A stretch of DNA of 64,000 bases from Ascoidea rubescens DSM 1968 (GCF_001661345.1 NW_017962915.1:809657-873656); one strand, 5' to 3'. Shown: positions 1 through 10,153, numbered from the stretch's first letter. Program-made: numbers and translations. The notes: generated by a model not told the origin, from the sequence alone.

Positions 1-1541
1 CATTTTTGACTGTTTTAGTTTACGCTGGAAATCCTCAAATGAGAGCTGCTTTGAAAGGTCAAATTGATAACTTTGATGTAGTTGTTACTTCTTATGATGT
101 TACTCGTAATGATACCTCAGTTATATCTGCTCATAGTTTTAATTATTGTGTGTTGGATGAAGGCCATATAATTAAAAATGCAAATTCAAAATTAACAAAA
201 TCGGTTAAAGCAATTAGTGCAGATCACAGATTAATTTTATCAGGTACTCCTATACAGAATAATGTTTTAGAATTATGGTCATTGTTTGATTTTTTAATGC
301 CTGGCTTTTTGGGAACTGAAAAATTATTTCAAGAGAAATTTGCAAAACCAATTAGTGCTAGTCGTAATAGTAAGACATCTTCAAAAGAACAGGAAAAGGG
401 TGCTCTTGCACTAGAGGCGTTGCACAAACAGGTGTTACCATTTATGCTCCGTCGTCTCAAGTCGGAAGTGCTTTCTGATTTACCTCCCAAAATTATTCAA
501 GATCGTTATTGTGAACTCAGTGATTTGCAAAAACGATTATATAAGGATTTTTCAACCAAGCAAAAATCACTTGTTGAAGAAGGTATAAAGCAAGCTTCTG
601 AGCAGGAAGACACTAAAAAGACACATATTTTTGAAGCATTACAATATTTGAGAAAGTTGTGCAATCATCCTCGATTAGTTTTAACACCCAAACATCCAAA
701 CTACTTAGAGATTGGTCAATATTTAAACAATAAGAAAATGGATATAAATGACATTAGACATGCTCCTAAATTGCTAGATTTGCAGAATCTATTGTTAGAA
801 TGTGGTATTGGAACTAATGTTACATCATTGAGTCCAACAAAAAATCAGCAGCAACAAGATATTATATCTGATGGAGTTATAAGTCAACATCGGGCATTGA
901 TTTTTTGTCAACTTAAAGACATGCTTGATATGGTTGAAAATGAGCTACTACGTAAACATATGCCTTCTGTTACATTCATGAGATTGGATGGAGGAACAGA
1001 TCCCAGAGAAAGGCAAAGTATTGTTCAGAAATTCAATTCAGATCCATCAATTGACGTGCTATTGTTGACCACAAGAGTCGGTGGTTTGGGGTTGAATTTA
1101 ACCGGTGCAGATACTGTTATATTTGTTGAGCATGATTGGAATCCAATGAATGATTTGCAAGCCATGGATCGTGCTCATAGGTTGGGTCAAAAGAAAGCTG
1201 TTAATGTGTTTCGATTGATAACGAAAAATACTCTTGAGGAGAAAATCATGTCTTTACAAAAATTCAAAGTGAATGTTGCATCGGCGATTGTGAATCAACA
1301 GAATACTAGTTTGACGTCGATGGACACAAATCAGTTGCTTTCGTTATTTGATGTTGAAGAATCAGCGACCGGAACTTCAGCAGAATCTATCAACGAAAAG
1401 GATGTAGCATCAAAAACAGTGAATGAAATGGCTCTTGGAACACAAGCCAATGCTGTTATGGGTGATTTGGTTGAGCTCTGGGACGAAGCCCAGTATGAAG
1501 AAGCATATAATCTTGACTCCTTTATCAAGACGCTTCGATAA
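1..1541 (+). CDS. MOT1: MOT1 C-terminal part (TBP-displacing Swi2/Snf2 ATPase), 5' end cut off by the window
   Basis: Mot1 uses ATP to strip TATA-binding protein from DNA and is an essential global transcription regulator in the nucleus. About 512 residues of the C-terminal ATPase are present; the frame is open from base 3, so the gene begins outside the window. Visible Snf2 motifs, counted from base 6, are LDEGHIIKN (about 50-58), LSGTPIQNN (about 78-86), FMLRRLK, then the second RecA lobe with RALIFCQLKDMLD, TTRVGGLGLNLTGAD and QAMDRAHRLGQKK. The extreme C-terminus (LWDEAQYEEAYNLDSFIKTL) is the characteristic Mot1 ending and separates it from other Snf2 proteins. It converges on CAB4 with a 237-base gap. 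NCB2, another TBP regulator, lies 25 kb away in the same window, but no direct link is implied. Identity is very secure. Confidence 0.95.
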   Translation, partial: FLTVLVYAGNPQMRAALKGQIDNFDVVVTSYDVTRNDTSVISAHSFNYCVLDEGHIIKNANSKLTKSVKAISADHRLILSGTPIQNNVLELWSLFDFLMPGFLGTEKLFQEKFAKPISASRNSKTSSKEQEKGALALEALHKQVLPFMLRRLKSEVLSDLPPKIIQDRYCELSDLQKRLYKDFSTKQKSLVEEGIKQASEQEDTKKTHIFEALQYLRKLCNHPRLVLTPKHPNYLEIGQYLNNKKMDINDIRHAPKLLDLQNLLLECGIGTNVTSLSPTKNQQQQDIISDGVISQHRALIFCQLKDMLDMVENELLRKHMPSVTFMRLDGGTDPRERQSIVQKFNSDPSIDVLLLTTRVGGLGLNLTGADTVIFVEHDWNPMNDLQAMDRAHRLGQKKAVNVFRLITKNTLEEKIMSLQKFKVNVASAIVNQQNTSLTSMDTNQLLSLFDVEESATGTSAESINEKDVASKTVNEMALGTQANAVMGDLVELWDEAQYEEAYNLDSFIKTLR

Positions 1542-1778
1542 TGCCTTCAAAGACGTTTAGAAAGTTCAAGACATATTCTTTGGTCGTTTTTTTTATAACT
1601 AATTATTTTAACTCTTGTTTCATTTTTTGTTTCATTTTTTGTTTCATTTCTTTTTTGTTTTCGGATTTGTGTTTATTTTTTTGTTGTTGTTGTTGATTTT
1701 GTAATGTTAGCGTTAGTATTATTCATATATGTGAAGTTATACATTTGATACATAGGTCATAAAAGTTATATATATTAT

Positions 1779-3161
1779 TTATTGTAAATTAGTCAACATC
1801 AGCTTGAAATTGAGGTATTGGTTTGCATCGCTTTCTCGTAATTGAGAGCTGCTTAGTTTGTCGTTTTCCAAATCAAAATCATCTGGAACATTGTCTTCAT
1901 ATTCCAGATTGTCACTTATGAGATTCACTACATGAATTTTCAAGGGATGGAAATTGATTTCAGCTCTTTGATTGTTGATGAAAGTGCCTGCTTTTTCTGT
2001 TTCTTTTGTTAATATTAGGGAATCAATGTTTTCAAGTGCCAAAGTTGGTCCACAAATATCGTTTAATTCGAATACTTTTACGTCTACTTTTTTATTTGGG
2101 TTTGATTTCAATTTGGATAGGAAATAGGCAATGTTATCCTTTCGAAGCTGGTAGGGTTCTAAAAAATTGAAGTATTTTTTTGAGCTCAAGAGATCTTTGG
2201 AAGAGAGACCAACTACTATGGATTTTGAGGACAAAAAAGAACAGGTTGATAATAAGATTTTATGGCCATCATGAAGATGGTCGAATGTTCCACCAACACA
2301 GGTTGTTTTAAAATGGTTTTCGAGCAAAGTGTCATGATCTCTTAGATGAGTAGAAGACTTGATTCTTACGTTATCCAAAGAGAAGATGAGCAGGTTTGCA
2401 TTGAAGATGTTGTGTAGATTTGAGTTATAGATATAATCATCAGCACTCATGAAGGAGGTGGAGGTGGAGGTGGAGCTGTTGTTGCTTTTTGTGGGGGTTG
2501 TTTGGATTTTGTTTGTGTTGTGATGGTGGTTTGAGTCTCGGGTGTCTTTGGATTGTTCGTTTTCCTCATTTAATACACTGTCATTTAATTTTTTTTTGTT
2601 TTGGTAGTTTTGGTAGTGGATTAGATAAATCGAGTGGAAAAAGTAGTTTGTAATGAGTATGTTATCAGATATAATGAGATTCCAGTTGTAGAGATTTGTG
2701 TTTCTTAGGTTGAGGTTACTGAGATTGAATAGGACAGTCGTGAATATTTTTGGTTTGATTAAGAGAGAGTAATCTGATTGGAAGAATCTTCTTTTTTTTT
2801 TGAATTCAGCAATAAACTGGTTTATTTTTTTTTCGATGATGTTTCTTGATAGGTTGTAGAACTTTGATAGGTAAATTTGCAAGATATTGACGTTGTTGAT
2901 TTTGGGTAGGATTAGGAAGTCTAGGTATTTGATGTTGTAGTTCATGATGTTGTTTTTGAAGTAGTTGCTTAGGATTTTTTCATTGTAGTTGTTTAGTAGG
3001 AATTTGTGATTTTGGAGCAAGAGTTTGAAGTTTTGTTGGTTGGCAGATAAGATGTAAGAGACAGTTTTTTCGATAAGCGATTGGTAGGCCAAGGGGTTTG
3101 AAGGGTTGTTTATTAGAATGAGAGGTTTGTAGTCTTTAGTTTCAGCAGGATTTACGATCAT
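1779..3161 (-). CDS. CAB4: CAB4, phosphopantetheine adenylyltransferase (coenzyme A synthesis)
   Basis: Cab4 transfers AMP to 4'-phosphopantetheine to give dephospho-CoA, the fourth step of CoA synthesis. The catalytic nucleotidyltransferase domain is in the C-terminal third: GGTFDHLHDGHK (residues 290-301) is the T/HxGH nucleotide-binding motif, and SSSQLR (437-442) stands where the family has its ISSTxxR-type motif. The N-terminal about 280 residues are Asn/Ile/Leu rich and poorly conserved, with a Ser/Thr/Asn linker near 205-240. At 460 residues it is longer than the roughly 300-residue S. cerevisiae protein. The ATG at 3161 opens the frame (MIVNPAETKDYK). The gene is on the minus strand, downstream of SDH2 in the same orientation. 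The identity rests on the catalytic domain; the role of the N-terminal extension is unknown. Confidence 0.88.
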   Translation of the reverse strand: MIVNPAETKDYKPLILINNPSNPLAYQSLIEKTVSYILSANQQNFKLLLQNHKFLLNNYNEKILSNYFKNNIMNYNIKYLDFLILPKINNVNILQIYLSKFYNLSRNIIEKKINQFIAEFKKKRRFFQSDYSLLIKPKIFTTVLFNLSNLNLRNTNLYNWNLIISDNILITNYFFHSIYLIHYQNYQNKKKLNDSVLNEENEQSKDTRDSNHHHNTNKIQTTPTKSNNSSTSTSTSFMSADDYIYNSNLHNIFNANLLIFSLDNVRIKSSTHLRDHDTLLENHFKTTCVGGTFDHLHDGHKILLSTCSFLSSKSIVVGLSSKDLLSSKKYFNFLEPYQLRKDNIAYFLSKLKSNPNKKVDVKVFELNDICGPTLALENIDSLILTKETEKAGTFINNQRAEINFHPLKIHVVNLISDNLEYEDNVPDDFDLENDKLSSSQLRESDANQYLNFKLMLTNLQ

Positions 3162-3741
3162 GATGGCAAGGTGAGGGTTAGATGAGTTATTGAGAACTAA
3201 GTGGTATAATAAGTGGATATTGTTATGTGTATTATATATATATATATGTATAATTGATTTGGATTAAATAATAATATGTCATAGTCAAATTGCTAAGCAA
3301 AATTAAGTTTAGCGAGGGATGAGATTTGCTTTTTTTTTTTCAATTTTTTCATTTTATGGGGTAATTCTTGCAATAATTGTGATTAATTTCGATTAATTTT
3401 GATTGGTTTTGATTGATTGATTCGAAACTACAGAGAATGGAGAGATAATAGCATTAAATATCGATTGTAATTTTATTTACCATATTATATAAGATAAGAA
3501 ATAGGAATATAGAGATAATTAGATAGTATGTTTGAATGAGGATCAGATGAGATGGAGATAAACTTTGTATAAGATGGGATATATAAATGAGGAAAAAAAA
3601 AAGGACAGAGAAAAGAAAAAAGATAATTACATAAAATAAAAAAAAATAAAGAAGATAAAGAAGAAAAATTTAAAGAACAAGTGAAAAAGAACAAACAAAA
3701 AAAAACAACTGGTTATTGAATGAGTGAGATGTTTTTATGGT
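3162..3741. other. CAB4 upstream / SDH2 downstream spacer
   Basis: These 580 bases separate the SDH2 stop from the CAB4 start, both on the minus strand. The stretch is AT-rich with A-runs around 3590-3720 (T-runs on the coding strand). It contains a tandem of GATTAATTTTGATTGG-like units near 3380-3420 and a run of alternating TA near 3233-3245. A 69-codon minus-strand frame at 3485-3694 is only poly-Phe/Leu/Ser produced by the T-runs and is not called as a gene. No RNA gene seen. Confidence 0.5.
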
Positions 3742-4548
3742 TTAATCAAAGGATAAGGTCTTTTTGATTTCAGCAATTGCTTTACCTGGATTAAGACCCT
3801 TTGGACAGGTTCTTGTGCAATTCAAGATGGTGTGACATCTATAAAGAGACATTGAGTTTTGTAGCATTTGTTTTCTAACAAGAGTGGCTTCGTCTCTGGA
3901 GTCAATCAACCATCTATATGCTTGCATTAGAACAGCAGGACCGAGGTATTCTTGTTGATTCCACCAATAGGAAGGACAGGAGGTGGAACAGCAGGCACAC
4001 AATATACATTCATATAAACCATCTAATTTTTTTCTGTCGGAGATTGATTGTAAGTTTTCCTTACCATCTTCGGGGATTTCTTTTTTCTTTTGCAAGTAAG
4101 GTTGAATTGACTTATACTGTTTGTAGAAATGGGTCAAATCAGGCACTAAATCTCTAACGACAAACATGTGAGGCAAAGGATAGATTTTTGTTTCCTTTTT
4201 GGGGTCTTTATTTATTCTACAAAGACAGGCAAGGGTGTTTCTGCCCTCAATGTTCATGGCACAGGAACCACAGATACCTTCTCTGCAGGATCTTCTGAAA
4301 GTAAGGGTAGCGTCTTGTTCATTCTTAATTTTCAAAAGAGCATCCAAGATCATAGGACCACATTGGTTCAAGTCGATTTGGTAGGTCTTCAACTGGGGTT
4401 TGATTTGAGGAGTGTCGGGAGACCATCTGTAGATTTTGAAGGTCTTTAAGACGACGGGTTTGTCAGCAACAGTAGCCAAATTTCTGAAGATGTTTTTGGA
4501 GATGAGGTGGGAATTGGAGGACAAGCCCAAGAGTTGGTTTTTAAACAT
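3742..4548 (-). CDS. SDH2: SDH2, succinate dehydrogenase iron-sulfur subunit
   Basis: Sdh2 carries electrons from the flavoprotein Sdh1 to ubiquinone in mitochondrial complex II. All three Fe-S clusters can be read: [2Fe-2S] C88, C93, C96 and C108 (CREGICGSC...C); [4Fe-4S] C181-x2-C184-x2-C187 (CILCACC); and [3Fe-4S]/[4Fe-4S] CPSYWW at 191 with [14 protein letters not shown] (238-251). The frame is open further upstream, but the ATG at 4548 gives 268 residues, matching the family's length, and a plausible mitochondrial presequence ([19 protein letters not shown]). The 48 extra upstream codons encode hydrophobic junk and are not included. It is divergent from MTR10 across a GC-rich 622-base promoter. 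An inverted CCAAT (ATTGG, 4834-4838) could be a Hap2/3/4/5 site, as in respiratory genes of S. cerevisiae; this is inference. Confidence 0.96.
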   Translation of the reverse strand: MFKNQLLGLSSNSHLISKNIFRNLATVADKPVVLKTFKIYRWSPDTPQIKPQLKTYQIDLNQCGPMILDALLKIKNEQDATLTFRRSCREGICGSCAMNIEGRNTLACLCRINKDPKKETKIYPLPHMFVVRDLVPDLTHFYKQYKSIQPYLQKKKEIPEDGKENLQSISDRKKLDGLYECILCACCSTSCPSYWWNQQEYLGPAVLMQAYRWLIDSRDEATLVRKQMLQNSMSLYRCHTILNCTRTCPKGLNPGKAIAEIKKTLSFD

Positions 4549-5170
4549 GACGAAGAGGATTAGTAATGACCAGAGATGGAGTGGTAGAGGAAGAAGGGCG
4601 TGGGTGGGAGTAGATATAGAGGATAGAGAGCAGAGGAAGCAGGAGAAAGAAGAAGAAAGAGAACAAAAAGAGCAAACAAGTGCAGTAATCAATAAATATC
4701 ACTATCCAGGAGAGAGCTTCCCCAGCTGACCGTCGAGCAGATTTTAAATGCGTCGCTTCCTATTAGTAAGTCGGCGGGAGCCTGTTTCCAGCGCTGTGGG
4801 CCGCCCAGCGTAAGCAGCTTCGCGCGCACTGCGATTGGTCTGCTCTGGCCGCGGGGCTATCTTCGTGCTCGCACCCGAGCTGTGCGCTCTCGCCCGTCCC
4901 GACCTGCTCCGGCCGCGCGCGCTTCCCTGGCCCCGGCCGCCGGAGCCAAGGCCTGACTCAGCGCTGACTCATCAGCACGTGAAAGCACACGTGCAAAATG
5001 ACCACGTGCTGGCTTGCGTGCTCACGTGATGTTACCGGGTAGCCTTTGCTCAGGAGAGTTTCAGCGCTTAGCCCAGCGTCTATTTCTGGTGTTTCTGGTG
5101 TTTCTGGTGCCTTTGCTTCCTCTTTTGCTTCATCTTTTGCTTCCTCCTCTGCTTCCTTGTCTGCTCCACC
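4549..5170. promoter_or_regulatory. GC-rich divergent promoter SDH2-MTR10
   Basis: This 622-base region is the most GC-rich part of the window: 46 of the 60 bases at 4861-4920 are G or C, while coding DNA here can fall below 20% (for example 52681-52740). It holds a CCAAT box in reverse (4834-4838), two TGACTCA sites and four CACGTG boxes (4954-5028), a Reb1-like CGGGTAG (5036-5042), and a repetitive MTR10 leader (5090-5165) made of three TTTCTGGTG copies followed by GCTTCC-type repeats. Confidence 0.7.
4954..5028. promoter_or_regulatory. Array of two TGACTCA and four CACGTG sites
   Basis: Within 75 bases lie TGACTCA at 4954 and 4965, and CACGTG at 4976, 4988, 5003 and 5023. TGACTCA is the core for Gcn4/AP-1-type bZIP factors; CACGTG is the core for Cbf1/Pho4/Tye7-type bHLH factors in yeasts. 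Which factor binds here is inference. The array ends 142 bases before the MTR10 ATG. Confidence 0.75.
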
Positions 5171-8100
5171 ATGTCTGATTCCCACGATGTCCATCTTGTC
5201 CACTTGAAGAATGCTCTCACTACGATGTACTCCAATGCTGACGAGCTCTCCAAGAAGAATGCCTTTCAGTTTCTAGAAAATTTTCAGAAGTCCTTTGAGG
5301 CCTGGAACCTCGTCAACTTGATCTTGCAAAACGACAACATCAACGCCTATTCAATTGAGACCAGGCTCTTTGCTGCTCAGACACTCAGATCTAAGATCAT
5401 CTACGACCTCACCCAAATGGCTCCTTCAAACGCATCCAATTTCGAAAACTTGCTGCAATTGAAAAATTTCATCCTCACTTCCTTGCTTTTCTATTCCTCC
5501 CCCAACTTCAATTCAAAACTCATAAGAACACAACTAAACCTTTCTCTCATCAATCTCTGTTTGCAGTACTTGTCCTGGGAAAACCCCATCGATGAAATCA
5601 TATCCTTCTTCTCCTCCAACACCCAACAACTTGCCAATTCCATCCCAAATGATCCCAACAGCAGCAGCAACAACAACAACAATCTATTGGAATTCCTAAA
5701 AATCCTACCAGAAGAGGTCTCTTCCAAAAACAAAACCCCTCTTACCGATGACGAATTCACTAAACGTTCTAATCTCTTGATCACCTCTCAAACTGATAAA
5801 ATTTTCACCTTCCTTATATCTTCAATCAACAATATTCAATCCACCCCATCTCTTCAAAACACAGCCATAATCCAAAATATTAAATTGCTACTAGAATGTC
5901 TTTCCTCCTGGATTAAAGAATTCCCAATACAAGTCATCCTAGAAAATAACTCCATAATATCTTTCATTTTCAATTCCATAAATATTGCTGAAACTTTCGA
6001 AATCTCCATCGATTGTCTTTGCTCAATTCTAAACGAATCAAAGGATCTAATAGTATACGATACAACAACAAACGCCATCAATACAAACAATCAGCCAATC
6101 TACTCTCTCTACAACAGCATACTCTCTCAACTACAACCTCTCCTTTTTAATAACTTTGACGACTATGATATTGTCAATAATCTAACAAGACTATTTGTTG
6201 AAGCTGCCGAATCTTGGCACATTTTAATTGTCTCAGATCCTCAAACTTTCAACCCTCTAATCCAACTACTATTAAAATGCTCAACCTACGAAGATCTAGA
6301 CATAGTAAAATACACCTTCTATTTCTGGTTTCTTTTAAAACAAACCCTAATCTCTCAAAAATTTAAAAACTCGAAAATCTACTTTAAAGACTCTTACTTG
6401 AATCTAATCCAAATTATCCTAAAACACCTACAATATCCAAATCCAGATGATGACAACGATGACGATAACACCACCACCACAACTACCAATACCACTACCA
6501 GCGCAACCGCCACCACCCATAATAACTCAAACTTATCAACTTTAAATAACGCTCCTACTTCTTCATCATCCAAAAACGAAAACAACAACATGGACACAAG
6601 ACATTTATTTGATGACTTGGAACAAGAAGACAAGTTCAAAGAATTTAGATACGACATGGGTGATGTTCTAAAAGACTGCGTACTCATTGTTGGCACAAAG
6701 GACGCTTTATCCATCCCTCTACAACAACTATCCGATTTCCTATCCTCCTACAATAACTCCCCAAACAAATCTTACTACAACTGGCAACCAGTAGAAGCTA
6801 GCTTTTTTGCCTTAAGATCAATGGCCCAAGAAATCCATCTATCTGAAAACACAATCCTACCCCAAATTATGCAAATCGCGATTAATTTACCAAAGGAAAA
6901 CCTAAAAATTAGATACGCTATAACTTTATTCTTTGGTAGATACACAGAATGGACTTCAAGGCATAATGAATATCTAGAACTACAACTAAACTATATTATA
7001 AACAACTTTCAATCTCAAGATTCTCAAAATAACTTACCCTTAATTAGTGCCTCCTCTCATTCTTTAATGTACTTTTGCCAGGATTGCTCAAAATTATTAA
7101 TCCCCTTTTTACCAAATTTATACCAGTTTTACTCAAACGTTAAAAACAATATAGACCTCTCAAGTCTTTATGAACTAACTGATGGAATCGCTCACATAAT
7201 CAACAAACAAGATGAAATTGAACAATTTGAAAATTCAAAATTATTCCTAGAACCAATCTTATCCGTCTTGAATAACTACAACCTTTGCTTTCAATCAAAG
7301 GACTTTTCAAATATATCTGGCGTCTCAAATGAAAAGGATTTATCAATCAAAATCGCTGATGAAATTGAAATCATCTCAATCTTTATCAGTCTAATTAAAC
7401 CAAAAAATTTAACCGCAGACTCAAATCAAATCTCAAATCTAATCATCCAATTCATTTGGCCAATTGTTAAAGACTTGCTAAATAATTTTGGTTCCTATTC
7501 TCCCGTCAGTGAAAGGGGCTTGAAATTCATTAAATTATCACTACAAACTTATACAACTTATCTCCTACCAATCTTAAGTGATATCATCAACATATTATCA
7601 ATTGGCTTTCAAAAATATCAATATGGCTGCTATATATGGCTAACTGGTGTTGTTATTAGAGAATTCAGCGATGAATATATCACTGATGACATTAAAAAAA
7701 TCGTCACTTACTTTGCATTTCAACAATCATTAACTTTTTTCGAATTTTTCAGTCAAAAGACATCCTTAATGATTCCTAGTAACAATTTTATACCAACCTT
7801 ACCCTCCGATAAATTATCGGCTTTGGTTGATATATCTGATAATATTGAAGACTTTTACAGAATGTTAGATGAATTCTTAACGTTTTATCCTTTTGAATTT
7901 ATTAGATCTTCTGAAGTCGTTTATAAATCTTTAGAAGTGGCTTTATATTCTTTAAACTCTGATAAATTCGAATGTGGTGCAGCCGTTTTGCATTATTTAG
8001 TCGATTTGTTTTCTTGGGGCTTTGAATATCCTCCAATATCATATTTTGATGAAGTCCCTAATGATATTAGACAATTAATCTTTGATATCTTGATGTCTAA

Positions 8101-8482
8101 TTCAAATAATGTCCAACAAAATTATGCATTCAAATTCTTAACAAGATTGATTTTTGGATTAATTTATAATTTCCCATTGGACTGTCAACCTGATGTTTAT
8201 GATTTGATCAATAAATTACTACATTTATCATTTATTTCAAATAAAACAGATAATAGACAAGTTATTTATACTTGGTTTACGAATTTACTTGATTTTTTTC
8301 CAGAAGGTAGTGTTTCCGAACCTGAAAAGGTTAAATTACTTTCATCAATCACAAATTGCTTAAATTCAAAGGATTTTCGAAACGTCAAAAACAGTATCAC
8401 TGATTTTATCAGTTATTATATTAGAAAAAATGTCAAACCAAGAACCACATTTGGCAACAGCGATGATGGTTTATTTAATTAA
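5171..8482 (+). CDS. MTR10: MTR10, importin-beta family nuclear import receptor
   Basis: Mtr10 (Kap111) imports the mRNA-binding protein Npl3 and takes part in tRNA retrograde import; transportin-SR is the animal relative. At 1103 residues it is somewhat longer than the S. cerevisiae protein. Recognisable segments are the N-terminal heat repeats (NAFQFLENFQKSFEAWNL, FAAQTLRSKI), CLSSWIKEFP, FKEFRYDMGDVLKDC, RYTEWTSRHNEYLELQL and the conserved C-terminal end KDFRNVKNSITDFISYYIRKN. Low-complexity insertions (poly-Ser/Asn near 160, Asp/Thr/Ser near 430-465) account for the extra length. The ATG at 5171 has an upstream GC-rich leader. The first few hundred bases of the coding region are clearly more GC-rich than the rest, as if the promoter island extends into the gene. 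It converges on the Gre2-type reductase. Confidence 0.9.
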   Translation: MSDSHDVHLVHLKNALTTMYSNADELSKKNAFQFLENFQKSFEAWNLVNLILQNDNINAYSIETRLFAAQTLRSKIIYDLTQMAPSNASNFENLLQLKNFILTSLLFYSSPNFNSKLIRTQLNLSLINLCLQYLSWENPIDEIISFFSSNTQQLANSIPNDPNSSSNNNNNLLEFLKILPEEVSSKNKTPLTDDEFTKRSNLLITSQTDKIFTFLISSINNIQSTPSLQNTAIIQNIKLLLECLSSWIKEFPIQVILENNSIISFIFNSINIAETFEISIDCLCSILNESKDLIVYDTTTNAINTNNQPIYSLYNSILSQLQPLLFNNFDDYDIVNNLTRLFVEAAESWHILIVSDPQTFNPLIQLLLKCSTYEDLDIVKYTFYFWFLLKQTLISQKFKNSKIYFKDSYLNLIQIILKHLQYPNPDDDNDDDNTTTTTTNTTTSATATTHNNSNLSTLNNAPTSSSSKNENNNMDTRHLFDDLEQEDKFKEFRYDMGDVLKDCVLIVGTKDALSIPLQQLSDFLSSYNNSPNKSYYNWQPVEASFFALRSMAQEIHLSENTILPQIMQIAINLPKENLKIRYAITLFFGRYTEWTSRHNEYLELQLNYIINNFQSQDSQNNLPLISASSHSLMYFCQDCSKLLIPFLPNLYQFYSNVKNNIDLSSLYELTDGIAHIINKQDEIEQFENSKLFLEPILSVLNNYNLCFQSKDFSNISGVSNEKDLSIKIADEIEIISIFISLIKPKNLTADSNQISNLIIQFIWPIVKDLLNNFGSYSPVSERGLKFIKLSLQTYTTYLLPILSDIINILSIGFQKYQYGCYIWLTGVVIREFSDEYITDDIKKIVTYFAFQQSLTFFEFFSQKTSLMIPSNNFIPTLPSDKLSALVDISDNIEDFYRMLDEFLTFYPFEFIRSSEVVYKSLEVALYSLNSDKFECGAAVLHYLVDLFSWGFEYPPISYFDEVPNDIRQLIFDILMSNSNNVQQNYAFKFLTRLIFGLIYNFPLDCQPDVYDLINKLLHLSFISNKTDNRQVIYTWFTNLLDFFPEGSVSEPEKVKLLSSITNCLNSKDFRNVKNSITDFISYYIRKNVKPRTTFGNSDDGLFN

Positions 8483-9085
8483 TTCAAATTACAATACAAT
8501 TTCAATACAATTTCAATACTAATCACTAATATTTCGGAATCAAAACATTGTTTATGGTTTCTGCTTTTCTTTTCTTTTTTCTTTGTTTGGTTTTCATTAT
8601 TTTTATACATAGTTATCTTTATAGGTACTTACTTTGACGTTTGAATGCAAGCTGTTATAAATTGAACTGTTTTAATTATAACAACCAATTCATTTTTTTA
8701 ATAAAATTGCAGTTATTTTTATATTCGGGTTTTAAATATTGAATTCTCTCCATGTGGTACTTCAATAGCTATTCAGACTCCTATTTGTTCACATCTTTGG
8801 TAAGTGTTTGAAATAAATGTAGAATATTTAAAAGAATAATAGAAGAAATAATTCAAAGGATGTTTTCAGATTGAAATAAATTAAAGGTAATATAATTATA
8901 ATCCAAGAGCATTATTACAGTATAATAGACTTTTTTACATTTAGGTTAAAGTTGTTTATTAATGAATAAAATGAAAGTTTTGGAACAGTTAAGCAATGTT
9001 GATAGAATATATTTTATTTTTAACATAAAATACTTTGATTTAAGTTATAAAGATATCAAGATATCAAGTTACAAAGTTTGAATAT
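8483..9085. other. Convergent spacer MTR10 / Gre2-type gene
   Basis: These 603 bases lie between two convergent genes. The stretch is AT-rich with T-runs and TATATA-like stretches suited to 3'-end formation on both strands. No frame, tRNA or repeat of note was seen. Confidence 0.5.
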
Positions 9086-10153
9086 TTAATCTCTATTTAA
9101 AATTTCAGGTTTAACTTTAAGAATTTGAGCAGCAGCGTCGATGATGGATTGTTCAAGTGTTATGAATTTAATTCCAGTTAAAGCGAGAGTAACAGAAATA
9201 TCATAAGTTGGACCAGTGTTTAATATAGCTTGAGTCTGGGACGGATCACCAACAGCAATTTTACCTTTTGCTTGAGGAAAGTTATCATTTATCAAATCCA
9301 AAATTAATTGATCGCCATAAATACCGGCAATCGACAATAGTCTTTGGCCATCAGTTTCAGGTTTTTCTAAAGCAATCATATGGACTTCAGCAATATCACG
9401 AACATCAGTACCCAAAAATGACATTGTTTTATAGGATTCATATTCTGGGGTATATTTACTTTGTAACAAGACGTTGACTTTATTTGCAGACACATTTAAC
9501 ACCGGTTTTTTAGCATCCGAATCAAACAATTGAGGACCAATGACCAAAGGAGGCAAAACAGTGGTAACTTTAAACGAGGGCTTTTCTTCTTCAACAAATT
9601 TCCAGACAGTCTTTTCAGCAAGTTTTTTAGAACACCTATAAGCGTTCATTGGATCTTTTATTTGGTCGACTTCAATGGGATTCCAGCATTTTTCGGTAAG
9701 AACATGGGATTTATCTTCCAATTTGTCCATGTCTAAAACGGCAGCTAAAGATGAGGTGATAACCACCTTTTTAACATTTGGAGCGTACTCTTTGACAGCC
9801 TTGAGAATGTTTGCAGTTCCATTAATAGCCGGTTTCAAGAGGGCTTCTTCATAGGTAGTAGTAAAACCAAAGGAGAAGGGGGATGCAGTATGGAGAACAT
9901 AGTCTAATTGAGGGCCACGTTTTTTGATCACACCGTCAAATGCATTTTCGACAGCTATATCTTCAACGATTTCAAACGTCAAGTCAAAGGATTTGGTTTC
10001 AGGATATTTTTCATGAAGGTTCTTGAGAATCTGCTCTCCCTTTTCAGTGGAACGAACTGTCCCAATGACTGAATAACCTCTTTTCAAGGCATGGTCGAGG
10101 ATGTGGAGAGCAATGTATCCCGAAGCACCGGTGAGCAAAACAGTTCCTGCCAT
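9086..10153 (-). CDS. Gre2-type NADPH-dependent carbonyl/methylglyoxal reductase
   Basis: A 355-residue extended short-chain dehydrogenase. The Rossmann motif TGASGYIALHIL is at the N-terminus, VRSTEKGEQ follows as the NADP-phosphate contact region, and YRCSKKLAEK supplies the catalytic Tyr-x3-Lys of the dihydroflavonol-reductase/Gre2 branch. Such enzymes reduce methylglyoxal, isovaleraldehyde and other carbonyls in the cytosol. S. cerevisiae has four paralogues (GRE2, ARI1, YGL039W, YDR541C), and the sequence alone does not say which one this corresponds to. The frame continues four codons upstream, but those begin with TTG; the ATG at 10153 places the glycine motif at the normal distance from the start. 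The 307-base promoter is GC-rich and contains two perfect short inverted repeats. Confidence 0.88.
   Translation of the reverse strand: MAGTVLLTGASGYIALHILDHALKRGYSVIGTVRSTEKGEQILKNLHEKYPETKSFDLTFEIVEDIAVENAFDGVIKKRGPQLDYVLHTASPFSFGFTTTYEEALLKPAINGTANILKAVKEYAPNVKKVVITSSLAAVLDMDKLEDKSHVLTEKCWNPIEVDQIKDPMNAYRCSKKLAEKTVWKFVEEEKPSFKVTTVLPPLVIGPQLFDSDAKKPVLNVSANKVNVLLQSKYTPEYESYKTMSFLGTDVRDIAEVHMIALEKPETDGQRLLSIAGIYGDQLILDLINDNFPQAKGKIAVGDPSQTQAILNTGPTYDISVTLALTGIKFITLEQSIIDAAAQILKVKPEILNRD

Noticed and set aside
3485-3694. 69-codon minus-strand frame between SDH2 and CAB4
   Set aside because: Poly-Phe/Leu/Ser/Ile produced by T-runs on that strand.
4549-4692. 48-codon extension of SDH2
   Set aside because: Hydrophobic, Ser/Leu-rich and not part of the family; the ATG at 4548 gives the normal length and presequence.
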